From positions 744,001 through 808,000 of the forward strand of contig NZ_JAIKTS010000001.1 in assembly GCF_023556335.1 (NCBI RefSeq): a stretch of DNA of 64,000 bases, in the 5' to 3' direction. Positions 17,768 through 26,781 of this stretch are shown here, one piece after another (position 1 is the first letter of the stretch; each line of letters starts with the position of its first letter). Under the pieces are notes generated by a model that was not told the origin of the DNA, did no database searches, and was given only the letters and a program-made list of their open reading frames with translations. A program made the position numbers and the translations under genes. The DNA is from Stenotrophomonas mori. GTDB lineage: Bacteria; Pseudomonadota; Gammaproteobacteria; Xanthomonadales; Xanthomonadaceae.

Positions 17768-18369
17768 CGGCGCGCGGTCCCCGCGGCCGCGGCCTCGACC
17801 TTTTCCAGCGCCGGCAGCAGCTGCTGGTCCAGCACTTCCTGGGTGAGGGCGCCGCTGTACTTCCAGCGCACGACGCCGCTGCCGTCCACCAGGAAGGTCT
17901 CCGGCGCGGCGGCGATGCCCCAGTCCAGCGCGGTGCGCCCGTCCTCGTCGGCGACCACGACCATGTACGGGTTGCCCAGCTGCTCCAGCCAGCGCAGGGC
18001 GTCCTCGCGCGGGTCCTTCCAGTTGTAGCCGATCACGCGCACCCGCTTGGTCTCGGCGAAGCGGGTGAGGATGGGGTGCTCGTCGCGGCAGCTCGGGCAC
18101 CAGCTGCCCCAGACATTGAGCAGGTAGGGCGCGCCGCGCAGGTCCCGGCCACTGACCGTGACGCTGGGATCGTGCAGCACCGGCAGCGAGAAGTCCGGTG
18201 CGGGCTTGCCGATCAGCGCCGAGGGCAGCGTGTCGCGGTCGGGCTGGCCGGAACGGCCGACGCCGTAGAGCATCAGGCCGATCAGGCCGACGAAGAACAG
18301 GGCGCCGAGGAGGATCGCGACCGGTGGCAGACGGTGCGGCGGCGTGGCGGGGGGCGGGGTATCGGACAT
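17764..18369 (-). CDS. ccmG: thiol:disulfide interchange protein CcmG/DsbE
   Basis: A 201-aa thioredoxin-fold protein tethered by an N-terminal helix (ILLGALFFVGLIGLMLYGVG) and facing the periplasm. The active site is VWGSWCPSCRDEHP near residue 93, with the acidic GRTALDWGIAAAPETFLVD loop and its cis-proline further on. It keeps apocytochrome or CcmH cysteines reduced. The start ATG at 18369 shares its A with the ccmF TGA, a one-base overlap. Confidence 0.95.
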   Translation of the reverse strand: MSDTPPPATPPHRLPPVAILLGALFFVGLIGLMLYGVGRSGQPDRDTLPSALIGKPAPDFSLPVLHDPSVTVSGRDLRGAPYLLNVWGSWCPSCRDEHPILTRFAETKRVRVIGYNWKDPREDALRWLEQLGNPYMVVVADEDGRTALDWGIAAAPETFLVDGSGVVRWKYSGALTQEVLDQQLLPALEKVEAAAAGTARR

Positions 18370-20297
18370 CAGGATTTCTCGGGGAACCGGCGGAAGCGGC
18401 GGTCGACGGCGGTGACGAAGCCGCCCAGGGCCATGAGCAGGGCGCCGAGCCAGATCCAGCGCACGAAGGGCTTGATCTGCACGCGGACCGCCCAGGCACC
18501 ATCGCCCAGCGACTCGCCAAGCGCAACATACACGTCGCCGCCCAGCGCCGGGTGGATGCCGGCCTCGGTCATCGGCATCCCGCCGCTGGCGTACATGCGT
18601 TTTTCCGGATGCAGCAGGGCGATCTCGCGGCCGCCGTGGAAGACCCGCACGTGGCCGCGGTCGGAGTGGTAGTTGGGGCCGTCGGTGGCGTCCACTCCCT
18701 CGAAGGTGAGCCGGTAGCCGGAGGCCTCCACCGAGCCGCCCGGCGCCAGCGCCACCTCGTGCTGGACGCTGAGCGCCTCCACCAGCAGCGCGCCGACCAG
18801 GAACACGGCGATGCCCGCGTGCGCCAGCAGCATGCCCCAGGTCTCGGCATTGGGCCGGCCGCCTGCGCGCAGCCGCTGCCACAGCACGTACAGCGTGCCG
18901 GCCGCGACCCAGGCCGCCGCCGTGATGCCGGCCACGGTCTTGAAGCGGCCCTGCGGGGCCAGCAGCCCGCCGAGGATGCCCAGCACCACGGCCAGCACCG
19001 CCCAGGGCGCCAGCAGGGCCAGCGGCCGCAGGCCCTGGCCGCGCTGCCAGCGGGTCAGCGGGCCGAAGGGCAGCAGCACCACCAGCGGCGCCATCAGCAC
19101 CAGGAACAGGGTGCCGAAGTAGGGCGGACCGACCGAGACCTTGCCCAGGTCCAGGGCGTCGGCGAGCAGCGGATAGAGCGTTCCCAGCAGGACCATCGCG
19201 CAGGCGCAGCTGAGCAGCAGGTTGTTGGCCAGCAGCAGGCCCTCGCGCGAATTGAGCGCATAGGCGCGGCGGGGGTCGGGCGGGCCGGCCAGCCCCGGCG
19301 CGCGCAGCGCGTACAGCAGCAGCGAACCGCCGACCATCAGCGCCAGGAAGACCAGGATGAACATGCCGCGCGCGGGATCGGCGGCGAACGAGTGCACGCT
19401 GGTCAGCACGCCGGAACGCACCAGGAAGGTGCCCAGCAGCGACAGTGCGAACGCGGTGATCGCCAGCAGCAGGGTCCAGCCGATGAACACGCCGCGCTTC
19501 TCGGTGGCCGCCTGCGAATGCAGCAGCGCGGCGCCGGCCAGCCAGGGCATGAAGCTGGCGTTCTCCACCGGGTCCCAGAACCACCAGCCGCCCCAGCCCA
19601 GCTCGTAATAGGCCCACCAGCTGCCCAGGGCGATGCCGAGGGTGAGGAAGGCCCAGGCGACATTCGTCCAGGGGCGGGTCCAGCGCAGCCAGCGCACGTC
19701 GATGCGCCCTTCGAGCAGCGCGGCGATGGCGAAGGCGAACGGTACCGCGAAGCCGACGTAGCCCAGGTACAGCATCGGCGGGTGGATGATCAGCCCGGGA
19801 TCCTGCAGCAGCGGATTGAGGTCGTGGCCTTCGGCCGGGGCGGGCAGGAGGCGCGCGAACGGGTTGGAGGTGAACAGCAGGAAGGCGAGGAAGCCGACGC
19901 TGATCAGGCCCATCACCGCCAGCACCCGGGCCACCACCACCGGCGGCAGCCGCCGCGAGCATTCGGCCACCGCCGCCGTCCACAGCGCCAGCACCAGCGC
20001 CCACAGCAGCAGCGAGCCTTCATGCGCGCCCCAGACCGCGGAATAGCGGTAGATCATGGGCAGCAGCGTGTTGGAGTTCTCGGCCACGTAGCGCAGCGAG
20101 AAGTCCTGGCGCACGAAGGCCAGGGTGAGCACCACGAACGCGCCCAGCACCATGGTCAGCTGCAGCAGTGCGGCCGGGCGGGCGGTGGCCACCAGCGCGG
20201 GCACGCCGCGCTGCGCGCCGACCAGCGGCAGCACGCTCTGCAGCAGGGCCGCCAGCAGTGCGAGGATCAGCAGGACCTGTCCGATCTCGGCGAGCAC
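18369..20297 (-). CDS. ccmF: cytochrome c heme lyase subunit CcmF
   Basis: A 642-residue polytopic inner-membrane protein of the heme-handling family. The WWD domain is GWGGWWFWDPVENASFMPWL near residue 227, flanked by helices with conserved histidines (WGAHEGSLLLW near 92, IIHPPMLYLGYVG near 165). CcmF takes heme from holo-CcmE and, with CcmH/CcmI, ligates it to CXXCH motifs. Length is normal. It begins one base before the end of ccmE, so translation is coupled. Confidence 0.97.
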   Translation of the reverse strand: MLAEIGQVLLILALLAALLQSVLPLVGAQRGVPALVATARPAALLQLTMVLGAFVVLTLAFVRQDFSLRYVAENSNTLLPMIYRYSAVWGAHEGSLLLWALVLALWTAAVAECSRRLPPVVVARVLAVMGLISVGFLAFLLFTSNPFARLLPAPAEGHDLNPLLQDPGLIIHPPMLYLGYVGFAVPFAFAIAALLEGRIDVRWLRWTRPWTNVAWAFLTLGIALGSWWAYYELGWGGWWFWDPVENASFMPWLAGAALLHSQAATEKRGVFIGWTLLLAITAFALSLLGTFLVRSGVLTSVHSFAADPARGMFILVFLALMVGGSLLLYALRAPGLAGPPDPRRAYALNSREGLLLANNLLLSCACAMVLLGTLYPLLADALDLGKVSVGPPYFGTLFLVLMAPLVVLLPFGPLTRWQRGQGLRPLALLAPWAVLAVVLGILGGLLAPQGRFKTVAGITAAAWVAAGTLYVLWQRLRAGGRPNAETWGMLLAHAGIAVFLVGALLVEALSVQHEVALAPGGSVEASGYRLTFEGVDATDGPNYHSDRGHVRVFHGGREIALLHPEKRMYASGGMPMTEAGIHPALGGDVYVALGESLGDGAWAVRVQIKPFVRWIWLGALLMALGGFVTAVDRRFRRFPEKS

Positions 20298-20768
20298 TCA
20301 GCGCCGCTCCGCCGTCGCCGCCGTCGCCGCCGGGACCTGGTGCTTGTCGTGGGCCAGGCCCATCTTGTCGGCCAGCTCCTTGGGCATGTAGGTCTCGTCG
20401 TGCTTGGCCAGGACCTCCTCGGCGACGAACACGCCGTCGACCATGCGCCCGGTGGCGACCACCGCCTGCCCCTCGCGGAACAGGTCGGGCAGGATCTTGT
20501 CGTAGCTGACCGGCAGGCGGGCATCGCCGTCGCTGACCTCGAAGCGCGCCTGCAGGGCGCCGGGGGCGCGCTGGAACGAGCCCTGCGCGACCATGCCGCC
20601 GAGGCGGAAGCGGGCATCGTCGGCGACCTTGCCGGCCTTCACCTCGAGCGGCGTGTACAGGTAGGCGATATTGCGCTGCAGCGCCGCGGCCACCAGCACC
20701 GCGGCCGCGGTCGCCGCGGCCACCGCGAGCAGCACGAACAGCAGGCGCCGTCGCTGGGTGGGGCTCAT
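20298..20768 (-). CDS. ccmE: heme chaperone CcmE
   Basis: A 156-aa protein with one N-terminal anchor ([20 protein letters not shown]) and an OB-fold beta domain. The heme-binding histidine lies in [12 protein letters not shown] near residue 124, the HxxxY-type CcmE. It carries heme in the periplasm from CcmC to CcmF. Its ATG overlaps the ccmD stop by 4 bases. Confidence 0.96.
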   Translation of the reverse strand: MSPTQRRRLLFVLLAVAAATAAAVLVAAALQRNIAYLYTPLEVKAGKVADDARFRLGGMVAQGSFQRAPGALQARFEVSDGDARLPVSYDKILPDLFREGQAVVATGRMVDGVFVAEEVLAKHDETYMPKELADKMGLAHDKHQVPAATAATAERR

Positions 20769-20938
20769 CGGCTCAGCTCCTCGCCGTCGGCCGGCGCCTG
20801 CGTGCGCTGGGCGCGGGCCAGGCGGTTGCGGGCCTCGCGCTGGTGCCGGCGCAGCTGTACGCGCGGCGCGAGGAAATCCCAGGCCAGCACCAGCACGAAC
20901 ACCGCGTAGGCCAGGGCGACATAGCCGGCGTAGCTCAT
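20765..20938 (-). CDS. ccmD: heme exporter protein CcmD
   Basis: A 57-residue protein with one helix ([20 protein letters not shown]) followed by a basic, polar tail rich in Arg. It was found by reading the frame between ccmC and ccmE. CcmD is the small subunit needed to release holo-CcmE from the CcmABC complex. It overlaps ccmC at its start and ccmE at its end by 4 bases each, confirming the ends chosen. Confidence 0.93.
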   Translation of the reverse strand: MSYAGYVALAYAVFVLVLAWDFLAPRVQLRRHQREARNRLARAQRTQAPADGEELSR

Positions 20939-21687
20939 GGCCGTGCCTCCAGGCGCTCGCGTACCCAGGCCTTGCCGGCATCGCGGCGCAGGTTATCGGC
21001 GCGGGCACGGGCCAGCAGCGACCCGGCGAACCAGAACTTGGTGGCCAGCACCATCAGCCACAGCGGCAGGATCATGCTCGGGTCCATGCTGGACTCCCCG
21101 AACATGCGGATGGTCTGGCCCTGGTGCAGGGAGTTCCACCACACCACCGAATAGCGGATGACCGGCAGCAGCACCACGCCGACGATGGACAGCAGCGCGG
21201 CGGCGCGGGCGGCGGCGCGGCGGTCGTCGATGGCGCCGTACAGGCCCATCACGCCCAGGTACAGGAACAGCAGGATCAGCTCGGTGGTCAGGCGCGGGTC
21301 CCAGTCCCACCAGGTGCCCCACATCGGCTTGCCCCAGATGCTGCCGGTGAGCAGGGTGATCAGGGTGAATGCGGCGCCGATCGGCGCGCAGGCCATGGCC
21401 AGGATCTCGCACAGCTTGATGCGCCAGACCAGGGCGATGGCGCCGTACAGCGCCATCAGGCCGAACACGAACAGGCTCATCCAGGCCGAGGGCACGTGGA
21501 TGTAGAGGATGCGGAAACTGTCGCCCTGCTGGTAGTCCGCCGGCACCACCGCCAGCGCCTGCCACAGGCCCAGGGCGAACAGCGGCAGCGAGGCGGCATA
21601 GCACCAGGGCGACCAGCGGGCGGCGAATGCGTCGAAATAGGCAGGGGAGCCCAGCCGATGGAACCAACCTGGAAAACCTTTGAACAT
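20935..21687 (-). CDS. ccmC: heme ABC transporter permease/heme handling protein CcmC
   Basis: A 250-aa inner-membrane protein with six predicted helices. The WWD motif is [20 protein letters not shown] near residue 128, and conserved histidines are present around it. CcmC loads heme on CcmE. Here ccmC begins a fresh gene block: azurin and its terminator-like hairpin lie immediately upstream, instead of the ccmB expected from the usual ccmABC order, so this half of the ccm set needs its own promoter or read-through. Confidence 0.96.
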   Translation of the reverse strand: MFKGFPGWFHRLGSPAYFDAFAARWSPWCYAASLPLFALGLWQALAVVPADYQQGDSFRILYIHVPSAWMSLFVFGLMALYGAIALVWRIKLCEILAMACAPIGAAFTLITLLTGSIWGKPMWGTWWDWDPRLTTELILLFLYLGVMGLYGAIDDRRAAARAAALLSIVGVVLLPVIRYSVVWWNSLHQGQTIRMFGESSMDPSMILPLWLMVLATKFWFAGSLLARARADNLRRDAGKAWVRERLEARP

Positions 21688-21770
21688 CCGCTCGCTCGTC
21701 GATAGAAACGATGGTGGGTCATTCCCTGGCCGCGGAGCGCTGGCCGTGGCCCCGCGGCCAGGAAAGATTA

Positions 21771-21797
21771 GCCCAAGACGCTGTGCTTGGCACAGCG
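21771..21797 (-). terminator. stem-loop after azurin gene
   Basis: On the minus strand a perfect 8-bp stem, CGCTGTGC/GCACAGCG with a 3-base loop, is followed by TCTTGGGCTAATCTTT, 18 bases past the azurin stop. It looks like a terminator for the mtr-azurin transcript. A second 10-bp inverted repeat, CTGGCCGCGG/CCGCGGCCAG, lies nearer ccmC at about 21725-21761. Confidence 0.6.
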
Positions 21798-21814
21798 GAC
21801 GCGCCGGGGGCGGA

Positions 21815-22267
21815 TCACTTCAGGGTGAGGCTGCCCTTCATCAGCGCGGAGTGGCCCGGGAAGCTGCAGAAGAACGAAAGCGGGGCCCCGGCGGCGGTGA
21901 GGCGGGCCACCGGGACGCTGAGCGTGGTGCTCTCGCCGCCGCCCACCACCTTGCTGTGGGCGATGACACGGGCATCGCCGGCCTTGATGTAGTCGGCGGC
22001 CAGCCCGGCGCGGATGCCGTCGGCATCGATGCCGGCCATGTCGGCGGTCTTGGCCACCACCACGTTGTGTCCCATCAGGTTGGCGGCCATCCTGCCGGTG
22101 TGCTTGAGGTTGATGGTGAAGTTGCCGCAGCTCTTCGGCACGTCGATGTTGGCCAGGTTGTAGCGCATGGCGTCGTTGCCCTCCAGGTCCACCGAACAGG
22201 TGTCCGCGGCATGCGCGGAGGACACGCCGGCAAGGGCGAACAGGGCCAGGAAGATACGGTGGTTCAT
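21815..22267 (-). CDS. azu: azurin (type 1 copper protein)
   Basis: A 150-residue periplasmic blue copper protein with a signal peptide ending SSAHA. The mature part opens DTCSVDLEGND, and its Cys pairs with the Cys in DVPKSCGNF, as in all azurins. Copper ligands are visible: His in LMGHNVVV, then Cys, His and Met in FFCSFPGHSALMKGSL. It carries one electron between periplasmic partners. Placement after a diheme cytochrome and the MtrA/MtrB pair suggests it is the soluble carrier for the electron conduit. Confidence 0.96.
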   Translation of the reverse strand: MNHRIFLALFALAGVSSAHAADTCSVDLEGNDAMRYNLANIDVPKSCGNFTINLKHTGRMAANLMGHNVVVAKTADMAGIDADGIRAGLAADYIKAGDARVIAHSKVVGGGESTTLSVPVARLTAAGAPLSFFCSFPGHSALMKGSLTLK

Positions 22268-22325
22268 GGTGCAACTCCTCGAACACGTGGATGGGGGCGC
22301 CGGTACGGGGCGCGTGGAGCGGGTA

Positions 22326-23078
22326 TTACTCGTTCAGCGATGACAGCCAGGTGGACAGGGCCTCGATGCTGTCGGCATCCAGCCGCTGGCCGACGCCTTC
22401 CATGATGCGGCTGTTGCTGGACGCGTCGATCGCCTGGCCGTGGAACTGCTGCAGGCGGGTACGCAGGTAGTCCGGCTGCTGGCCGCGCAGGGCGGGGTAG
22501 GCGGCATAGGGCAGGCGGCCGCTGCGGTCGCGATATCCGGCCAGCGGGTTGCCGCGCGCGTCGTCGCCGTGGCAGCCCTGGCAGGGCGGGATCCCTCTGG
22601 AGGGGTCGCCGTCCAGGTAGAGGGCGCGGCCGCGTCCGGCCAGCGCCGCATCGGTCCCGGCCGTCGCGGTCTCCGTCTCCGGTGCCGGCGGGGGGACCGG
22701 CAGGCTGGCGTAGTAGCTGGCCAGGTCGCGGATGTCCTGTTCCTGCAGCGTGGCCGCCAGCGCGGTCATCGGCGATTCGGGCAGGCGTCCGCTGCGGTAG
22801 GCCTGCAGGCTCCAGTAGAGGTAGGCGGCCGGTTGCCCGGCCAGGTTCGGGAACAGTGGCGCCGGCGCGATGCCGTTCTCCCCGTGGCAGGCGCCGCAGA
22901 CCTCGGCCTTGGCTTTCCCGGCCTGCGCATCGCCGGGCACGGCCTGCGCGCGGCGCAGGTCGTAGCGGACGGGCGGGGTGGCGGTGGCGACCTCACCGGG
23001 TGGATCGGCCGCGGGGCCGGCGTCGGCGGCGGGCGTCCCGGCCAGCAGCAGCGGAGCCAGCAGCAGCATCGTCTTCAT
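22326..23078 (-). CDS. periplasmic diheme cytochrome c (c4/c553 type)
   Basis: A 250-aa protein with a signal peptide (LLLAPLLLAGTPAADA) and two class I cytochrome c domains. The CGACH heme site is near residue 61 and CQGCH near residue 158. Candidate axial methionines lie in PESPMTALAATL and SRIMEGVGQ. Each half repeats the pattern of heme, then YLYWSLQAYRSG or YLRTRLQQFHGQ, like cytochrome c4. The start overlaps the mtrB stop by 4 bases. It likely passes electrons between MtrA and azurin or a terminal oxidase; the direction is not known. Confidence 0.9.
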   Translation of the reverse strand: MKTMLLLAPLLLAGTPAADAGPAADPPGEVATATPPVRYDLRRAQAVPGDAQAGKAKAEVCGACHGENGIAPAPLFPNLAGQPAAYLYWSLQAYRSGRLPESPMTALAATLQEQDIRDLASYYASLPVPPPAPETETATAGTDAALAGRGRALYLDGDPSRGIPPCQGCHGDDARGNPLAGYRDRSGRLPYAAYPALRGQQPDYLRTRLQQFHGQAIDASSNSRIMEGVGQRLDADSIEALSTWLSSLNE

Positions 23079-25606
23079 AGCGCGACCTCGACCATCATGC
23101 CGACCAGGTTGGCGTTGTAGCGCGACGGTCCACTGTCGGTGTAGACGCGGTGGTCGTAGACCAGGGTGTCGGCAAAGCCGAAGTAATGCCAGTCGGAAAG
23201 ATCGCCGCGCTCCCAGGTGTCGAACAGGCGCAGCCGCGTGCGCGTGCCCAGTGGCAGGGTCAGGCCTGCGGTGAACGAGTTTATCCGATAGACCATCAGT
23301 GGATAGCGGCCGCTGGCCAGGGCCGCGTCGGCCGGCGTGGTCAAGGCATCGGGCGAGCTCATGCGGTAGCCGGTGCGGCCCCGGGAGTAGGTCCAGTTCC
23401 AGGCCAGGTCCAGGGTCGCCCGGCCCATGCGCTGGTTGAGGCTGAGTCCGGCATAGTGGTTGCGCTGCTCGTCGTCCATCCACCAGCGGTTGGCCAGGGG
23501 ATATACCGTGCCGCCCAGCGCGGGGTCGCTGCCGGCGGCGTCGTTGACGTTGGCGAACACCAGCTTGGAGCGGTCGTGGCCATACCAGGCGCCGGCGGTG
23601 GTGTCCGGGCGCGGCTGCCACTCCCACTGCACGCTGCTGGCGTAGCTGTCCAGCCGCTGCCTGCCGATCTGCGCGTCGTAGTGGTTGCGGTCGCCGCGGA
23701 ACGAGGCGTACAGGGTCATGTCGCGGGGCAGGACGAAGGTCGCCATCAGGTCCAGCTTGTGCTGGGTGCGCGAGGCGATGTCGTACTTGCGCAGCGCCGA
23801 GACGGTGTGCGGCGCGAGGCCGCCGGCCGGGGTGACGAAGTCCGGCAGTGCGCTGGAGAACGTGAACGCGTAGGGGTCGTAGTAGTAGCGGCTGCCGCTG
23901 CGGTCCAGCCAGGTGTAGTTGGCGCGCAGGTTGAGCCAGCCGGTGCTGCGGTTGTTCCAGGTCAGCTTCAGCGTGTTGTCGCGGGTGGTGGCGACTTCGC
24001 GGTGGGCACGTTCGATCCAGGTGAAGCTGTAGGTGGCGCCCAGGGTGTTGCGGGTGGACGGGCGCCAGTCCAGGCCGGTGGCGACCTCGCGGGTTTCCTT
24101 GTCCAGCGGCAGGTTGCGGATGCGGGTGAGCACCGAGCTGTTGGCGCCGCGGTCCCACAGCCCCATCTCGCCGGGCACCACCGCGCCCTGCGCGCCGTTC
24201 TCGGCGATGTAGCCCCACTGGTCGGTCAGCGGGTTGTGGGACCAGTAGGTGCCGGCATAGTCCTCGCGCAGGTAGCGTGCGGTGCTGCGCCAGGTCACGC
24301 CGTCCATCGGCTGCAGCACCAGGCGGGCATCGACCTTCTGGTTGTTGATCGCCAGGTCGGCGCGGTCGCGCGACAGGGCGGCGGTGGTGTTCCAGTGGCC
24401 GCAGTCGGCCATGAACGGGGGCGCCAGGTCCTGCCCGAACGCCCCCTGGCAGTCCATCGGCGGCAGCAGGCGATCGTTCTGGCGCATGGTGGTCAGCGCC
24501 GCGGCCAGGGTGAGGTCGCCCTTCCAGCCCGGCAGCCTGCGGCTGAAGGTGGCGCCGACCCGGTGGTAGTCGTTGTCCGGCTCGTAGGCGAACGAGCCCT
24601 GGTACAGCGGCGGCGAATGGGCGCCGGCCACGGAGCTCACCGCGAACGGGACGTCATAGCGGTAGCTGCGGTTGGCGTGGCGGAAGAACGAGCCGGTGTA
24701 GCTGACGTCGCTGCGCCACAGGTTGCCGGCGAAACGCGCGCCGCCGGTGAAGTTGAGCGTGCTGTCGTCGATCGGCCGCGGGATCTCGTAGATGCCGCCA
24801 TTGTCGGCGAACGGGTAGTTGAAGAAGAACGGGCCGCCGAACGGCCGCGCGCCCTTGCGCTGCTCATGGCTGAGGCTGGCGTAGGTGGTCCAGCGCGGGT
24901 TGAGCAGGTAGTTGATGCTCACGCCTTGCTTGTCGCGCACCACCGACAGCGTGGTCAGCGGTTGCGCGGCGGAGAGGGCGGCGACCTGCGCCGGGGTGCT
25001 GGCGGCGGCGGACAGGCCCGGCTTGAGGGTCAGGTGGCGGCTGCCGACGCCGTCCCAGATGGCGCGTGCGTTGCCGCTGAGCACGTTCGGCGTGCTGCGT
25101 GCGAATGCCTGCACCTTGTAGCGTCCGGCCTGGCCGAACACGGCGCGGTAGTACTGGTTGTCGCGGTCCAGCCGGCTCAGGCGCACGTCGGCATAGCGGC
25201 CGTCGGCGGCGTGGCGCAGGCTGAAGTCGGCCTGCAGGACCGCGCCGTTGCCGGGGGCGCGGAAGCGTCGCCAGGCACTGTTGGCGGTGTCGCCGCCGAC
25301 ATGCAGGTAGCCCAGCCCGACGTCGCCGGACCACGTCCAGCCGCGGCTGCCGAGCGCTGCCAAGGCCGGCCGTTCGGGGCTGCAGCCATACAGGAAGCCG
25401 GTGGGCGTGCGCTTGGGCTCGGCGGTCAGCCAGCTGCCGCCGTCCGGGTCGCAGCCGCGCCAGCCGATGCGCCCGGACGGGTCCAGCCAGTTGCCGAACT
25501 GCAGGTCGGTGCCGGCACCGCTGTCCTGGGCGTGGGCGGCGGCGGCCAGCAGCGCGAGCGACAGCACCGAACAGCGGCAGGCGTGCGGGCGTTTCCATGT
25601 GGGCAT
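23075..25606 (-). CDS. mtrB: MtrB/PioB-family decaheme-associated outer membrane beta-barrel
   Basis: An 843-residue protein with a signal peptide (SVLSLALLAAAAHAQ). Long stretches of alternating aromatic/polar strands follow, such as KLTWNNRSTGWLNLRANYTW and GAWYGHDRSKLVFANVND. Size and pattern fit the 26-28 strand barrel that sheathes an MtrA-type cytochrome across the outer membrane. The CXXC seen near the N-terminus of Shewanella MtrB is absent: cysteines are single at about 52 and 75, with two more in the PMDCQGAFG...MADCGHW loop. It lies 12 bases after mtrA and overlaps the cytochrome gene. Confidence 0.9.
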   Translation of the reverse strand: MPTWKRPHACRCSVLSLALLAAAAHAQDSGAGTDLQFGNWLDPSGRIGWRGCDPDGGSWLTAEPKRTPTGFLYGCSPERPALAALGSRGWTWSGDVGLGYLHVGGDTANSAWRRFRAPGNGAVLQADFSLRHAADGRYADVRLSRLDRDNQYYRAVFGQAGRYKVQAFARSTPNVLSGNARAIWDGVGSRHLTLKPGLSAAASTPAQVAALSAAQPLTTLSVVRDKQGVSINYLLNPRWTTYASLSHEQRKGARPFGGPFFFNYPFADNGGIYEIPRPIDDSTLNFTGGARFAGNLWRSDVSYTGSFFRHANRSYRYDVPFAVSSVAGAHSPPLYQGSFAYEPDNDYHRVGATFSRRLPGWKGDLTLAAALTTMRQNDRLLPPMDCQGAFGQDLAPPFMADCGHWNTTAALSRDRADLAINNQKVDARLVLQPMDGVTWRSTARYLREDYAGTYWSHNPLTDQWGYIAENGAQGAVVPGEMGLWDRGANSSVLTRIRNLPLDKETREVATGLDWRPSTRNTLGATYSFTWIERAHREVATTRDNTLKLTWNNRSTGWLNLRANYTWLDRSGSRYYYDPYAFTFSSALPDFVTPAGGLAPHTVSALRKYDIASRTQHKLDLMATFVLPRDMTLYASFRGDRNHYDAQIGRQRLDSYASSVQWEWQPRPDTTAGAWYGHDRSKLVFANVNDAAGSDPALGGTVYPLANRWWMDDEQRNHYAGLSLNQRMGRATLDLAWNWTYSRGRTGYRMSSPDALTTPADAALASGRYPLMVYRINSFTAGLTLPLGTRTRLRLFDTWERGDLSDWHYFGFADTLVYDHRVYTDSGPSRYNANLVGMMVEVAL

Positions 25607-25618
25607 GGCGTCCTCCCG

Positions 25619-26662
25619 TTACTTGTGCAGGCGTGGGCCGGAGGGGTGGTTGGAACCGTGGACCTGGGCATGGCAGGTGACGCAGCCCCGTCCCATCAGG
25701 CGCTCGTCGGGCGCGCCGCCGGTGCCGAGCGACAGCTCGGTCATCAGGTCGTTGGGATGGCGGGTGTGGGAGTGGCACTGTTGGCAGAGCATCGGGATCG
25801 GCGCGACCAGCAGCGCGTGCTGGTTGGAGCCGTGCACCTGGTGGCAGTTCAGGCAGCTTTCGCGCACGGGGGCGTGCTCGAACAGGAACGGGCCGCGCTT
25901 CTCCGCATGGCACTGGTAGCAGGTCTCGTTGACCGTATCGGTCTTGAGCAGGGTGGCGTTGAGCGTGCCGTGCGGGTTGTGGCAGTCCACGCAGCTGATC
26001 TGGCCTTCCGGCAGCGGCATGTGCGAGCGGCGGTTGAACTGCTGGCGGATGTCCTTGTGGCAGGTGGCACAGGTTTCGCTGACCGACTGCTTGGTGGTCA
26101 ACCCCTCGGCCGAGAAGGCCTGCATCGGGTTGTGGCAGTCGCTGCACGACAGGTCGTTGCGCTGGTGGATCGAGCCGAGCCAGGCATCGCGCGGTCCGCC
26201 GGAGTGGCAGCCCAGGCAGCCCTCGGTCTGGGCCGCGACCGGCGTGCCGCCGTCATGGGTGAAGGCGATGATCGATCCCTTCGCGGTCGGGTTGGCGGCA
26301 TGCGCCGATCCCGGCCCGTGGCAGGCCTCGCAGGTCGCGGTGGCGGGGTTGGCGGCCAGTGCCACCTGCATGCCCAGCGCATGCACGGTATGCGCGAAGT
26401 TGTCGCTTTCCTGGGTGTGGCAGGCGCTGCAGACCTGTTCGCTGACGGCCTTGGCCTCGGGGTGTGCGGGGTTGCGCGCGGGCAGTGCGTCGGCGAACCC
26501 CGGCGGCGCGTCGAAGCCGTGCCCGGACAGGGAGGAGGCGAAACGGGTCTCGGGGAGCTTGACCGCCTGCGCCGATGCGTCGGCGGGGGTCGGCGCCAGC
26601 CAGGCGGCATAGACCAGCACGGCGGCGGCGAGCAGCATCACGGATGCGAGATAGAACCGCAC
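25619..26662 (-). CDS. mtrA: decaheme c-type cytochrome, MtrA/DmsE/PioA family
   Basis: A 347-aa secreted multiheme cytochrome with an N-terminal signal or anchor (ASVMLLAAAVLVYAAWLA). Ten CXXCH sites begin at about residues 78, 111, 149, 173, 198, 224, 248, 270, 293 and 327: CSACH, CEACH, CLGCH, CSDCH, CATCH, CVDCH, CYQCH, CLNCH, CQQCH and CVTCH. Count, spacing and length match MtrA and DmsE, which form a heme wire inside MtrB. The start is GTG at 26662, with a strong GAGGAGAA ribosome site. A promoter and palindrome lie just upstream. Confidence 0.95.
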   Translation of the reverse strand: MRFYLASVMLLAAAVLVYAAWLAPTPADASAQAVKLPETRFASSLSGHGFDAPPGFADALPARNPAHPEAKAVSEQVCSACHTQESDNFAHTVHALGMQVALAANPATATCEACHGPGSAHAANPTAKGSIIAFTHDGGTPVAAQTEGCLGCHSGGPRDAWLGSIHQRNDLSCSDCHNPMQAFSAEGLTTKQSVSETCATCHKDIRQQFNRRSHMPLPEGQISCVDCHNPHGTLNATLLKTDTVNETCYQCHAEKRGPFLFEHAPVRESCLNCHQVHGSNQHALLVAPIPMLCQQCHSHTRHPNDLMTELSLGTGGAPDERLMGRGCVTCHAQVHGSNHPSGPRLHK

Positions 26663-26709
26663 GTTCTTCTCCTCAGCTGCGGTCCCTGCCGGTGGGTGGG
26701 CGACAGCAG

Positions 26710-26758
26710 CGTAATGGTGATTACGGTGCGATTCTGCGACAGCCTCCGTTCATGTCAA
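26710..26758 (-). promoter_or_regulatory. promoter and palindromic operator of the mtr module
   Basis: Minus strand: -35 TTGACA (26758-26753), a 16-base spacer, then -10 CAGAAT (26736-26731). Just downstream, around the expected start of transcription, is the palindrome CGTAAT-GGTG-ATTACG (26710-26725, 6-bp arms). It sits between the end of the TetR gene and the mtrA start, where a repressor would block initiation. The promoter match and symmetry are direct; recognition by the adjacent TetR is inferred. Confidence 0.65.
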
Positions 26759-26781
26759 GTTGCGACGCAGCAGGTCGCGGT

